A stretch of 64,000 bases of DNA from Flavivirga aquimarina (GCF_030540835.1 NZ_JAUOEK010000155.1:81763-145762), one strand, 5' to 3'; positions 53,660-62,531 are shown, counted from the stretch's first letter. Notes: generated by a model not told the origin, from the sequence alone. Made by a program: numbers and translations.

Positions 53660-54505
53660 TTATGGAATCCATTTTTTAGTAAAATTAGGTTTGCGCTTTT
53701 CGAGAAATGCATTTCTACCTTCTATAGCTTCATCTGTCATGTAGGCTAAACGAGTGGCTTCTCCTGCAAATACTTGCTGACCAACCATACCATCATCTGT
53801 TAAATTCATTGCGAATTTAAGCATTTTTATGGACGTAGGTGATTTCTCTAATATTTCTTGTGCCCATTCATAAGCGGTGGCCTCTAATTCCTCGTGAGGT
53901 ATAACAGCATTTACCATGCCCATCTCATAAGCTTCTTGTGCAGAATAGTTTCTTCCTAAGAAAAATATTTCACGTGCTTTTTTCTGTCCTACCATTTTTG
54001 CTAAATAAGCAGAACCATATCCGCCATCAAAACTAGTAACATCGGCATCCGTTTGTTTAAAAATAGCGTGTTCTTTACTTGCCAACGTTAAATCACAAAC
54101 GACATGTAAACTATGTCCACCACCTACTGCCCAACCAGGTACTACAGCTATAACTGCTTTTGGCATAAACCGAATTAAACGCTGAACTTCTAAAATGTTC
54201 AAACGGTGATAACCATCTTCACCTACATATCCTTGATGTCCTCTTGCTTTTTGATCGCCTCCACTACAAAAAGAATATACCCCATCTTTGGTTGATGGGC
54301 CTTCTGCAGATAATAGTACAACACCAATATTAACATCTTCATTGGCGTCGTAAAAAGCATCATATAATTCGCTGGTTGTTTTTGGTCTAAAAGCATTACG
54401 AACGTCTGGCCTATTAAAAGCTATACGCGCAACACCATTAAGCTTTTTATAAGTAATATCTTCGTATTCCTTAGCGGTTACCCAATTATCTTGGTTCATT
54501 TTCAT
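53660..54505 (-). CDS. menB: 1,4-dihydroxy-2-naphthoyl-CoA synthase
   Basis: This crotonase-fold enzyme cyclises o-succinylbenzoyl-CoA. It shows YKKLNGVARIAFNRPDVRNA, FCSGGDQKARGHQGYVGEDG, PGWAVGGGHSLHVVCDLTLA, DVTSFDGGYGSAYLAKMVGQ and the family C-terminus EGRNAFLEKRKPNF. A longer frame begins with TTG 54517, but the ATGs at 54505 and 54499 are better starts, and TATTTTTG (54515-54522, minus) could be the -7 box, which would make the TTG untranscribed. It is the first gene of menB-menA-UPF0173-menC-CPBP-menE. menD, menF and menH are not in the window. Confidence 0.95.
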   Translation of the reverse strand: MKMNQDNWVTAKEYEDITYKKLNGVARIAFNRPDVRNAFRPKTTSELYDAFYDANEDVNIGVVLLSAEGPSTKDGVYSFCSGGDQKARGHQGYVGEDGYHRLNILEVQRLIRFMPKAVIAVVPGWAVGGGHSLHVVCDLTLASKEHAIFKQTDADVTSFDGGYGSAYLAKMVGQKKAREIFFLGRNYSAQEAYEMGMVNAVIPHEELEATAYEWAQEILEKSPTSIKMLKFAMNLTDDGMVGQQVFAGEATRLAYMTDEAIEGRNAFLEKRKPNFTKKWIP

Positions 54506-54748
54506 TATTTTAGTCAAAAATAAATTTTATTTCATTAAATCACTTACTTCATCATAAAAAATAACTTTTTTAACTTCTCAAGACTGCAAATAAGGCAAGG
54601 GCTATTTACACGAATAAAACCAGTATTATTTTTACAATGTTAAATAAAAATATACTCCTAAAAAAAACTCTTAAATTTTTAATAAAGACATAAATATACA
54701 TGCAAAATATTGTCAATATATTAAAAATTGAAATAAGTACTTATACTT

Positions 54749-54779
54749 ATTGCATGTAGTCTTTTATTTCGTATTTTTG
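54749..54779 (+). promoter_or_regulatory. Full-consensus Bacteroidota sigma-A promoter
   Basis: TTG at 54750-54752, a 19-bp spacer and TATTTTTG at 54772-54779 give the exact TTG-N19-TAnnTTTG arrangement. The only frame downstream on this strand is the 58-aa gene at 54862. A second -7-like TATATTTG lies at 54803-54810. Confidence 0.7.
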
Positions 54780-54861
54780 TCTAGAAATTTAATTTAATCG
54801 GTTATATTTGTTTTTTATCGATTAAAATGATATTTTCGCCGATATCTAAACCCCAAAAGTT

Positions 54862-55038
54862 ATGTTACTAACAATTACTTTATCCCTCACAGTACTTGTA
54901 ATAATTAATCTTTTATTACTAAAATTTAGTTCTAATAAAATAGATAGAACTACGAAGCCAGGCAAAAAACCAGTGGTACTCACCCCTCGTGTTACCATCG
55001 AACAGGAGCCTGAGAGACTTGCTCCAACAGGAAGTTAG
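54862..55038 (+). CDS. 58-aa single-helix membrane protein
   Basis: ATG 54862 opens a 58-codon frame: a hydrophobic helix (about 2-21, LLTITLSLTVLVIINLLLLK), a basic Lys-Pro stretch (TTKPGKKPVVLTPR) and the tail EQEPERLAPTGS. It lies about 75 bp downstream of a full promoter and ends 47 bp inside the 3' end of ung, in convergent orientation. The one helix followed by a short cytoplasmic or periplasmic tail is typical of small membrane proteins. I recall similar flavobacterial proteins ending LA(P/A)TGS, but cannot verify that. The function is unknown. Confidence 0.55.
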   Translation: MLLTITLSLTVLVIINLLLLKFSSNKIDRTTKPGKKPVVLTPRVTIEQEPERLAPTGS

Positions 55039-55657
55039 TCTTACTAAAATGTTTGTTGCCAAACCAATAGCCTCTATTAGCGCTTAATGGTGAAGGATGC
55101 CCGGAAGTTAGCACATTATGCTTATTCGCGTTTATCAACTTAATTTTTTGCTTAGCATACCCGCCCCAGAGTAAAAACACAATATTTTCTTTGTTGTCAC
55201 TTATAGTTTTTATAGTAGCATCAGTAAACATTTCCCAACCTTTTTTTTGGTGGCTCCCCGCTTGATGTGCTCTCACGGTTAATGTCGCATTCAATAATAA
55301 AACACCTTGATCTGCCCAACGCATAAGATTGCCGCTTTGGGGATATGCAATTCCTAAGTCTGTTTCTATCTCTTTAAAAATATTAATCAATGAAGGAGGA
55401 TGAGCCGTTCCATCATTAACAGAAAAACACAATCCGTTAGCTTGTCCGAAACCATGATAGGGGTCTTGACCTATAATAACCACTTTTACATCATCGAAAT
55501 GACAATGATTAAAAGCATTAAAAATTTGTTTTCCGGGAGGGAAACAAGTATGTGATTTGTATTCTGATCTAACAAAATTTATTAAATCTTTAAAATAAGG
55601 TTTACCAAACTCTGTTTCTAAATAAGGTTTCCAGCTTTCGTGAATTTCTACACTCAT
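54992..55657 (-). CDS. ung: Uracil-DNA glycosylase
   Basis: This 221-aa family 1 UDG removes uracil from DNA. The catalytic water-activating loop is VVIIGQDPYHGFGQANGLCF, followed by PPSLINIFKEIETDLG, GVLLLNATLTVRAHQAGSHQ and the minor-groove intercalation loop TSGHPSPLSANRGYWF. The length is typical. It is 5 bp after holA and on the same strand. Its 3' end overlaps the small 58-aa gene. Confidence 0.96.
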   Translation of the reverse strand: MSVEIHESWKPYLETEFGKPYFKDLINFVRSEYKSHTCFPPGKQIFNAFNHCHFDDVKVVIIGQDPYHGFGQANGLCFSVNDGTAHPPSLINIFKEIETDLGIAYPQSGNLMRWADQGVLLLNATLTVRAHQAGSHQKKGWEMFTDATIKTISDNKENIVFLLWGGYAKQKIKLINANKHNVLTSGHPSPLSANRGYWFGNKHFSKTNFLLEQVSQAPVRW

Positions 55658-55662
55658 TTGAT

Positions 55663-56667
55663 TTATGATAATATTTTTACTAACAATTCTTTTAATAAAT
55701 CTCCCTGAGGTACCGCATTAGCTCCTACTCCTTTACTCTTAACATCAAATGTTCTTAATGTAGAAACTACAGCACTTACTTTTCGCATGGGGTAATGTCT
55801 CGCTGCTGCAATATATTCATTTACAAAATAGGGGTTTATTTTTAAAGCAGATGCCACGTTTCGAGGCGACTTATCATTTAATCCATGAAAATGAAGCAAT
55901 TGTGAAAAGAAATTAAACAATAAAGAAACTGTTACAACCATGGGGTTATCCTTAGGGTTTTCAGCAAAATAATTAACTATTCGATACGCTTTAATCCTAT
56001 TTTTTTCGCCAATAGCTTTACGCAATTCAAAATTATTATAATCCTTACTTATTCCTATATTATCTTCAATTTGTTCTGGTGATATTTGAGTTCCTTTTGG
56101 TAAAATAATCTGAAGCTTTTCCAGCTCATTATTTATTTTGCTTAAATCCGTTCCCAAAAACTCAACCAGCATTTGTGCTGCTTTTGGTGAAATAGAATAG
56201 TTTTTAGGCGATAATACACGACGAATCCAATCGGCAACCTGATTTTCGTAAAGTTTTTTGCTTTCGTAAACGATACCTCTTTTTTTTAAGGTTTTATAAA
56301 GCGACTTACGTTTATCGATCTTTTTATACTTATAATTTACCACTAAAATAGTTGTAGGTTGTGGATTTTCCGCATAAGATGCCAGTTTTTCAATAGTTCG
56401 CGATAAATCTTGGGCTTCTTTAACTATAACAACTTGATATTCTGCCATCATCGGGTAACGTTTCGCATTACTAACAATATCTTCAACTGTTACATCCCTA
56501 CCATATAAAACCATTTGGTTAAAACCACGTTCTTCTTCTGCTAAAATGGTGTTTTCAATAAAATCGGAGATCTTGTCAATATAATAAGACTCCTCTCCCA
56601 TTAAAAAGTAAATAGGCTTCAGTTTTTTATTCTTTATATCGGTAACTAATTGCTTGACTTCGTCCAA
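55663..56667 (-). CDS. holA: DNA polymerase III subunit delta
   Basis: This 334-aa clamp-loader subunit opens the beta clamp. The N-terminal segment KLKPIYFLMGEESYYIDKIS corresponds to the degenerate P-loop region, followed by VIVKEAQDL, the QTVADWI-like segment NQVADWIRRVL and the C-terminal helices with LLFNFFSQLLHFHGL and YFVNEYIAAARHYP. The only start before the domain is TTG 56667. It is divergent from the HSDR_N gene and followed by ung. Confidence 0.92.
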   Translation of the reverse strand: MDEVKQLVTDIKNKKLKPIYFLMGEESYYIDKISDFIENTILAEEERGFNQMVLYGRDVTVEDIVSNAKRYPMMAEYQVVIVKEAQDLSRTIEKLASYAENPQPTTILVVNYKYKKIDKRKSLYKTLKKRGIVYESKKLYENQVADWIRRVLSPKNYSISPKAAQMLVEFLGTDLSKINNELEKLQIILPKGTQISPEQIEDNIGISKDYNNFELRKAIGEKNRIKAYRIVNYFAENPKDNPMVVTVSLLFNFFSQLLHFHGLNDKSPRNVASALKINPYFVNEYIAAARHYPMRKVSAVVSTLRTFDVKSKGVGANAVPQGDLLKELLVKILS

Positions 56668-56795
56668 ACTGTACTAAATTTTCAAATTACAAACTCTAAA
56701 TCCCTTATATAAATTATATTTTATTGGGATTTGACGTTTGAATATTGTGATTTCTCGTTTTGTGACTTAACTTTGAAAAAAATCTGTATGCATTC

Positions 56796-57242
56796 ATGCA
56801 AGAGCTTAATTTTCCAAAGTTTTCGTTTCGATTCAAAAGTAGCGAAAATAAAATTTCTATTTTCGATAGTATTCGTAAAAAATTTGTGATTTTACAGCCT
56901 GAAGAATGGGTGCGTCAGCACTGTGTTCAATATTTAATACATAACAAAGGGTATCCTAAATCGTTAATTAACGTTGAAAAAGAATTGATTGTTAATTCTT
57001 TAAGAAAACGATATGATATTGTAATATACAATTCTAATGGAAGCATTCACCTAATAGTAGAATGTAAGGCGCCTAAAATTGCTATAAATCAAGATACATT
57101 CGATCAAATAGCACGCTATAATTTAGAATTAAATGCTACGTATTTAATGGTTACCAACGGATTAAATCATTATTATTGCCAAATGGATTTTGAAAATGAA
57201 CGCTATAATTTTTTAAAAGAAATCCCTGATTATAGTGGGTAG
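56796..57242 (+). CDS. Orphan HSDR_N-type PD-(D/E)XK nuclease-like protein
   Basis: This 148-aa protein matches the N-terminal domain of type I restriction R subunits. LRKRYDIVIYNSNGSIHLIVECKAPKI (cut at key residues: D in RYDIVIY and E-x-K in VECKAP) provides the catalytic D and ExK. No helicase part, HsdM or HsdS gene is nearby, so it is a stand-alone domain, a form frequent in Bacteroidota next to holA. It might cleave or bind DNA in repair; the conserved neighbourhood with holA and ung suggests that. The start is ATG 56796. Confidence 0.85.
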   Translation: MQELNFPKFSFRFKSSENKISIFDSIRKKFVILQPEEWVRQHCVQYLIHNKGYPKSLINVEKELIVNSLRKRYDIVIYNSNGSIHLIVECKAPKIAINQDTFDQIARYNLELNATYLMVTNGLNHYYCQMDFENERYNFLKEIPDYSG

Positions 57243-57245
57243 AGA

Positions 57246-57300
57246 CCAGTGGTCAGTAATCAGTGGTCGGTGGTCAGTAATCAGTATTCAGTGGTCGGTA
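57246..57300. repeat. Short degenerate tandem repeat (CAGTGGTCAGTAAT)
   Basis: Units such as CAGTGGTCAGTAAT and CAGTGGTCGGTGGTCAGTAA recur two to three times with variation. It lies between the nuclease-like gene and the glycosyltransferase gene. The units are directly adjacent with no spacers, so it is not CRISPR-like. Confidence 0.75.
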
Positions 57301-57352
57301 AATTTATAATTAATAGAAAACAAATATTGGGAATAAACCTTAAACAACATTT

Positions 57353-58345
57353 TTGAAACTAGCAATTGTCATACTAAATTGGAATGGTAAAAAGTTATTA
57401 GAGCAGTTTTTACCATCTGTCATTGAACATTCTGAAGAAGCCACTATATATGTAGCAGATAATGCCTCAACTGATGATTCTGTGTCTTTTGTAAAAATGA
57501 CTTATCCAACTATAAAAATAATTGAAAACAAAGAAAACGGAGGATACGCAAAAGGATATAATGATGCGCTAAAACATATAGAAGCAGATGTTTTTTGTTT
57601 ACTTAATAGCGATGTAGAAGTTACTAAAAACTGGCTATCTCCTATTATTGAAACCTTTACTCAAGAAATCAATACTGCCATTATTCAACCCAAACTATTA
57701 GACTATAAAAAGAAAGATCATTTTGAATACGCTGGTGCTGCGGGTGGCTTTGTAGATAAATATGGTTATCCATATTGCAGAGGCCGTATTTTTAATACTA
57801 TAGAAAAAGACACAAATCAATACGATGACACCTCTGAAATATTTTGGGCATCTGGAGCCTGTTTCTTTATTAGAAAAAATGTATTTCGGCAACTTAATGG
57901 GTTTGACGAGTATTTTTTTGCCCATATGGAAGAAATAGATTTATGTTGGCGAGCCAAAAATTCGGGATACAACATAAAATATATTGGTCAATCTGAGGTT
58001 TATCATGTGGGAGGTGCTACACTCAGTAATACAAATCCTAAAAAGACTTATCTAAATTTTAGAAATAGCTTATTTGCATTAATTAAAAATGCGAAGGGGT
58101 TATTACTACCTTTAATAGTCGTTAGATTAATTTTTGATGGTATTGCGGGAATAAAGTTTCTGCTAGAATTAAAGCCAAAGCATACTATGGCAATAGTAAA
58201 AGCGCATTTTGGGTTTTACAATAATCTAAGAAGACTATTAAAACAACGAAAATCTACAAAAAATAAAATAAAACATTATCAAAGAACATCCATTGTATTT
58301 GATTATTTCGTAAATAAGATTACCATATTCAATGGTTTACAATAA
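57353..58345 (+). CDS. Family 2 glycosyltransferase
   Basis: This 330-aa GT-A-fold enzyme has VILNWNGKKLLEQFLPSV at the N-terminus, YVADNASTDDSV, GGYAKGYNDAL, CLLNSDVEV (DxD-like metal site) and the acceptor block FDEYFFAHMEEIDLCWRAKN, then a C-terminal membrane-associating helix (about 235-260). It matches rhamnosyl- or dTDP-sugar-type GT2 enzymes that build surface glycans. The start is TTG 57353, since no ATG precedes LAIVILNW in frame. It is a lone gene with no other polysaccharide genes next to it. Confidence 0.9.
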   Translation: MKLAIVILNWNGKKLLEQFLPSVIEHSEEATIYVADNASTDDSVSFVKMTYPTIKIIENKENGGYAKGYNDALKHIEADVFCLLNSDVEVTKNWLSPIIETFTQEINTAIIQPKLLDYKKKDHFEYAGAAGGFVDKYGYPYCRGRIFNTIEKDTNQYDDTSEIFWASGACFFIRKNVFRQLNGFDEYFFAHMEEIDLCWRAKNSGYNIKYIGQSEVYHVGGATLSNTNPKKTYLNFRNSLFALIKNAKGLLLPLIVVRLIFDGIAGIKFLLELKPKHTMAIVKAHFGFYNNLRRLLKQRKSTKNKIKHYQRTSIVFDYFVNKITIFNGLQ

Positions 58346-58393
58346 TGTTAGTAAAAGTTTTGTTAACATTATTAAAATTAGACGTTTTTTGCA

Positions 58394-58401
58394 TATTTTT
58401 G
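58394..58401 (+). promoter_or_regulatory. -7 box candidate for OmpA lipoprotein gene
   Basis: TATTTTTG fits TAnnTTTG, 43 bp before the ATG. The expected -33 TTG is not found at 19-21 bp. Confidence 0.35.
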
Positions 58402-58444
58402 TCCAATCAATATTTTTAAGGAATTATAATCCACAATCCACATT

Positions 58445-59284
58445 ATGAAAAGATTTTTATTACTTAGCTTATCTACAACGCTTCTTTTTAGCTCTTGTAT
58501 TTCTAAAAAACAATATACAGACCTTGAAGCAAAACAGAAGGAAACTCAAGATTTACTCAACTCAACAACAGTAAAATTAAATACTTGTATCGCAGATAAA
58601 GCTTCTGCAACTGCAAGAGCTACTGCTCTAGAAGAGCAAATAGAAGATTTACGTAAAAGTAACGACAATTTACAAGTCCTATCTGCAAAAGGAGCTAGCA
58701 ATATAGAGAAAACATTAGAAAGTATTAAAGAAAAAGATCTTAAAATCACACGTTTACAAGATGCTATCACTAAGAAAGACAGTGTTACATTAGCGTTAGT
58801 TACAAGCTTTAAGCGTGAAGTTGGTATAAACGACCCAGACATAGAAGTCAATGTAGAAAAAGGCGTTGTGTTTATTTCTATAGCCGATAAATTATTATTT
58901 AAAAGCGGTAGCTATAATGTAACAAGCAAAGCTAAAGATGTACTTGCTAAAGTAGCTAAAGTAGTAAACAGTAAGCCAGATTTTGAATGTATGGTAGAAG
59001 GTCACACAGATAATGTACCTTACAGAAAAGATCCTTTATTAGACAACTGGGATTTAAGTGTTAAGCGTTCTACATCGATTATTAGAGTTCTTGAGACTTT
59101 AGATGTAAATCCTGGTCGATTAATTGCTGCTGGACGTAGCTCATATGTACCATTAGTAGATAACGATACTGCTGAAAACAAATCAAAAAATAGACGTACA
59201 CGTATTGTAGTACTTCCTAAAATCGATCAGTTTTATGACATGATTGAAAAAGAAATGAAAAACTTAGAAGCTGGAGGAAACTAA
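58445..59284 (+). CDS. OmpA-family lipoprotein with coiled coil
   Basis: This 279-aa protein has lipobox LFSSC (Cys 18). Residues about 25-110 form a coiled coil (KQKETQDLLNSTTVKLNTCI, EEQIEDLRKSNDNLQVLSAK). A C-terminal OmpA_C domain at about 150-270 (LLFKSGSYNV, VEGHTDNVPYRKD, NRRTRIVVLPK) should bind peptidoglycan. It is anchored in the outer membrane and probably stabilises the envelope. It is monocistronic with a strong terminator. Confidence 0.92.
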   Translation: MKRFLLLSLSTTLLFSSCISKKQYTDLEAKQKETQDLLNSTTVKLNTCIADKASATARATALEEQIEDLRKSNDNLQVLSAKGASNIEKTLESIKEKDLKITRLQDAITKKDSVTLALVTSFKREVGINDPDIEVNVEKGVVFISIADKLLFKSGSYNVTSKAKDVLAKVAKVVNSKPDFECMVEGHTDNVPYRKDPLLDNWDLSVKRSTSIIRVLETLDVNPGRLIAAGRSSYVPLVDNDTAENKSKNRRTRIVVLPKIDQFYDMIEKEMKNLEAGGN

Positions 59285-59311
59285 TTCAGTTTTAAAAAAT
59301 AAAAAATATTT

Positions 59312-59351
59312 AAAAAGCTCAACTTGTAAAGTTGGGCTTTTTTTTTATGCT
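59312..59351 (+). terminator. Intrinsic terminator
   Basis: AAAGCTCAACTT and AAGTTGGGCTTT (one G-U pair) enclose GTAA, followed by nine T. Confidence 0.9.
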
Positions 59352-59521
59352 AAATTGTTTTAAGAATTGTATTTTTACTTAGCATTCACAGTATGGTCAA
59401 GGTATCGTGTTTCTGTATTTAGCTGTGATCGCTAAAAAAAGTCCGTTTTATCATAACTAATACTCCCTTATTTTAATAATTCTTCCTAATTAGACTTCAA
59501 ATGATCTTTAGCGTAAATAAA

Positions 59522-60925
59522 ATGAAAGTCAATATACTTATAACCCTTTTGTCATTATTCATTATTTCATGTAGTAAAAAAGTAGAAAAGCCTAATATCG
59601 TATTTGTTTTTGCCGATCAATGGAGAGCGCAGTCACTAGGATATAGTGGCAACCCAGATGTTATAACTCCTAATATTGATAAACTTGCTTCAGAGGGTGT
59701 TTATTTTTCAAACGCCATTTCAACTGCTCCAGTATGCACTCCTTTTAGATCTATGATGTTAACAGGTCAATATGTATTAAAAAATGGTATGTTCATGAAT
59801 GATGTTTTGCTTGATCCAGACTCCAAGAGTTTTGCAAAATTATTTAGTGAACAAGGATACAATACCGCTTACATTGGAAAATGGCATCTAGATGGTAACA
59901 ATCGCTCGGCATTCATACCAAAAGAGCGGCGACAAGGCTTCGAATATTGGAAAGCATTAAATTGCTCTCATAGCTACAATAACTCAAATTATTGGAGTAA
60001 TGATGATAAACTACATCAATGGGAAGGGTATGATGCAGAGCTTCAAACTAAAGACGCCATTGCATATATAGAAGAACAATCAAAAAATAAAAAGCCCTTT
60101 TGTTTAATGCTTTCTTGGGGGCCACCGCATGCACCATATCAAACTGCGCCTAAAGAATTCCAGGATTTATACAAAAATACTGATATACAGTTAAGACCAA
60201 ACGTCCCGGAAGAATTAGCTGAAAAAACAAAAACTCTGCTAAAGGGTTATTATGCACATTGTTCTGCACTTGATAGTTACATTAGTGAATTACAGGATGC
60301 TATTAAGTGCAGTAATATTGAAAACAACACTATTTTTGTTTTCACTTCCGATCATGGAGATATGATTAATAGCCATGGGCAAACAAAAAAGCAAAAAATA
60401 CTTGAAGAATCAACCAAAGTCCCTTTAATTATAAAATATCCAGCATTGCTAGGAAAAAAAGGAAAGAAAAGTGATTTTCTATTTAACACATTGGATATTT
60501 TGCCTACTATGTTAGGGATGTCTGGAATAAATGTACCTACTGGTCTAGATGGTGAAGATATAACAGATGTGATTACTGGTAAAAAAGAAGATACTAGAGA
60601 AGCTTCACTTGTAAGCTGCATACAGCCCTTTGGACAAGGAAAAAGAAGTAAGGGAGGCAAAGAGTTTAGAGGAGTAATAACTAAAAGATATACTTATGCT
60701 AAAGATTTGTCTGGTGATTGGTTGCTTTTTGATAATGCAAAAGACCCTTATCAATTAAATAATCTTACAGGAAACCCTGATTTTAAATCAATTACTAAAA
60801 ACTTAGAAGGGCTACTCTACGAGGAGCTCAACCGTTTGGACGATAAATTTTTAAAAGGGGCTTTCTATATAGAAAAATGGGGACATACAGTAGATTCAAC
60901 AGAGACGGTACCCTATACCAATTAA
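59522..60925 (+). CDS. Cys-type (S1) sulfatase, lipoprotein
   Basis: This protein of about 467 aa has signal and lipobox IISC (Cys about 17), so the start ATG 59522 is preferred over the upstream ATG 59501. KPNIVFVFADQWRAQSLGY has the first metal Asp, and STAPVCTPFRSMMLTGQY has the C-x-P-x-R formylglycine motif (Cys about 72); later GKWHLDG, PHAPYQTAP and FVFTSDHGDMINSHGQTKKQ complete the active site. It releases sulfate from sulfated glycans or small molecules. An anaerobic-type maturase or formylglycine generator is not in the window. No carbohydrate genes (SusCD, glycosidases) adjoin it. Confidence 0.93.
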   Translation: MKVNILITLLSLFIISCSKKVEKPNIVFVFADQWRAQSLGYSGNPDVITPNIDKLASEGVYFSNAISTAPVCTPFRSMMLTGQYVLKNGMFMNDVLLDPDSKSFAKLFSEQGYNTAYIGKWHLDGNNRSAFIPKERRQGFEYWKALNCSHSYNNSNYWSNDDKLHQWEGYDAELQTKDAIAYIEEQSKNKKPFCLMLSWGPPHAPYQTAPKEFQDLYKNTDIQLRPNVPEELAEKTKTLLKGYYAHCSALDSYISELQDAIKCSNIENNTIFVFTSDHGDMINSHGQTKKQKILEESTKVPLIIKYPALLGKKGKKSDFLFNTLDILPTMLGMSGINVPTGLDGEDITDVITGKKEDTREASLVSCIQPFGQGKRSKGGKEFRGVITKRYTYAKDLSGDWLLFDNAKDPYQLNNLTGNPDFKSITKNLEGLLYEELNRLDDKFLKGAFYIEKWGHTVDSTETVPYTN

Positions 60926-61005
60926 AATTCGATAGGGTTATTGTGGATATGCCAAATTTAGGATATATAATTAACTGAACTAAAAAACGTATCTAAACAC
61001 AAAGA

Positions 61006-61626
61006 TTAAAAAATCTCTAGACTCCCCTTACCTTCTCTAATAACTACGGGTTCGTTTTCAGACAAATCAATAACCGTAGAAGCTTCATTGTCTCCATAAC
61101 CGGCATCAATCACCAAATCAACTAAATTATCCCACTTTTCTAAAATTAATTCAGGATCGGTCATGTATTCAACAACTTCGTCATCGTCACGTATGGAGGT
61201 AGATATAATTGGGTTTCCCAGTTGTTTAACAATTTCTAAAGCGATGTTGTTACCCGGTACGCGAATACCAACAGTCTTTCTTTTTTTAAACGGATTTGGT
61301 AAGGATTTAGAACCGGGAAGAATAAATGTATAAGGCCCGGGAAGTGCGCGCTTCAATATTTTAAAAGTCGATGTATCTATTTGCTTAACATAATCGCTCA
61401 GATTACTTAAATCATGACATACAAACGAAAAACTGGATTTTTCAAGTTTGATTCCCTTTATTTTTGCAACACGCTCTAAAGCTTTTAAATTAGTTATATC
61501 ACAGCCTAAACCATACACCGTATCGGTGGGGTAAATAATAAGTCCTCCTTTTTTTAGAATAGCCACAACCCTTTCAATCTCTCTAGGATTAGGATTTTCT
61601 TCATAAATTCTGAAAAACTCTGCCAT
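61006..61626 (-). CDS. yciO: YciO-type Sua5/YrdC-family protein
   Basis: This 206-aa protein has the YrdC fold: KGGLIIYPTDTVYGLGCDI, FSFVCHDLSNLSDYVKQID, GPYTFILPGSKSLPNPF, KKRKTVGIRVPGN, and TVIDLSENEPVVIREGKGS. The segment reads PIISTSIRDDD where TsaC/Sua5 has the SAN motif; this, the MAEFFRIYEENPNPREIE start and the SDYVKQID region agree with E. coli YciO. TsaC makes threonylcarbamoyl-AMP for t6A tRNA modification; YciO has weak or no such activity and an unclear role. Automatic labels would probably say L-threonylcarbamoyladenylate synthase. Confidence 0.82.
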   Translation of the reverse strand: MAEFFRIYEENPNPREIERVVAILKKGGLIIYPTDTVYGLGCDITNLKALERVAKIKGIKLEKSSFSFVCHDLSNLSDYVKQIDTSTFKILKRALPGPYTFILPGSKSLPNPFKKRKTVGIRVPGNNIALEIVKQLGNPIISTSIRDDDEVVEYMTDPELILEKWDNLVDLVIDAGYGDNEASTVIDLSENEPVVIREGKGSLEIF

Positions 61627-61673
61627 AATATGTATATTGTTTTTTCGTTTGCAAAATAAATACTATTTTTTTT

Positions 61674-62531
61674 ATGAAACATATAACTTATATATTCTTA
61701 GTGATCGCTTTTTGGAGTTGTTCAAATGAAACGGCAGATGATGCTACAACAGAAAATGCTTTAGACGCATCAAAATACTATGAGGCATTAAATGTAACTT
61801 ATGGGGCTGATGAAGATCAAAAATTCGATTTGTACTTACCAGCCAACAGATCTATGAATACAAAAATCATGGTTTTAGTACATGGTGGTGGGTGGTCTTC
61901 TGGTGATAAAAGTGATATGAATTTGATTAAAGGATTAATTCAACAGGATTTTCCCGAAATCGCGATTGTAAACATTAACTATAGATTGGCAGATGAAAAC
62001 AACCAACCGTATCCAATGCAAATTGATGACATTACATCTATAATAAACTATTTGAAAGACAATGATGAATATTACACTATATCTAACGATTTAGGCTTTA
62101 TTGGTATAAGCGCCGGTGCACACCTGTCTTTACTTTGGAGTTATGGATTCGATTCTAACAAAAATGTAGATATGGTATGTAGTATTGTTGGACCGACTAA
62201 TTTTACAGATCCTGCATATTTAAATAACGCTAATCCAGATTTGCAAGAGTTACTGGATTTGTATGGTACAAATCCGGAAATATCGTACTTAGAAGAAACC
62301 AGCCCATATCACCGCGCAACAGATTTATCTCCACCAACCATTTTATTTTATGGTGGACAAGACCCTTTAATTCCAACAACACAAGGCACCGATATGCGTG
62401 ATAAATTAGAGAGTTTAGGCGTAACCCATGAGTTTACATTATATCCAGATGCTGGTCATGGATGGACAGGCTTAGAGTTATTAGATACTTGGACAAAACT
62501 TAAAGCTTTTATTGAAATACACTTAAACTAA
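61674..62531 (+). CDS. Lipoprotein alpha/beta hydrolase (BD-FAE/esterase-like)
   Basis: This 285-aa protein has lipobox FWSC (Cys 16). The hydrolase core has oxyanion motif VLVHGGGWSSGDKSD, NINYRLAD, nucleophile elbow GFIGISAGAHLSLLWS, acid in FYGGQDPLIPTT and the histidine in PDAGHGWTG, so the full triad is present. It resembles BD-FAE-type carboxylesterases and carbohydrate esterases of Bacteroidota. It is probably on the outer membrane or periplasmic side; the substrate is unknown. It is divergent from yciO and has no partner gene. Confidence 0.88.
   Translation: MKHITYIFLVIAFWSCSNETADDATTENALDASKYYEALNVTYGADEDQKFDLYLPANRSMNTKIMVLVHGGGWSSGDKSDMNLIKGLIQQDFPEIAIVNINYRLADENNQPYPMQIDDITSIINYLKDNDEYYTISNDLGFIGISAGAHLSLLWSYGFDSNKNVDMVCSIVGPTNFTDPAYLNNANPDLQELLDLYGTNPEISYLEETSPYHRATDLSPPTILFYGGQDPLIPTTQGTDMRDKLESLGVTHEFTLYPDAGHGWTGLELLDTWTKLKAFIEIHLN

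Noticed and set aside
56796..57242. Type I restriction system
   Set aside because: Only the N-terminal nuclease domain is present; no helicase, methylase or specificity gene nearby.
57246..57300. CRISPR array
   Set aside because: The units are adjacent without unique spacers and no cas genes are present.
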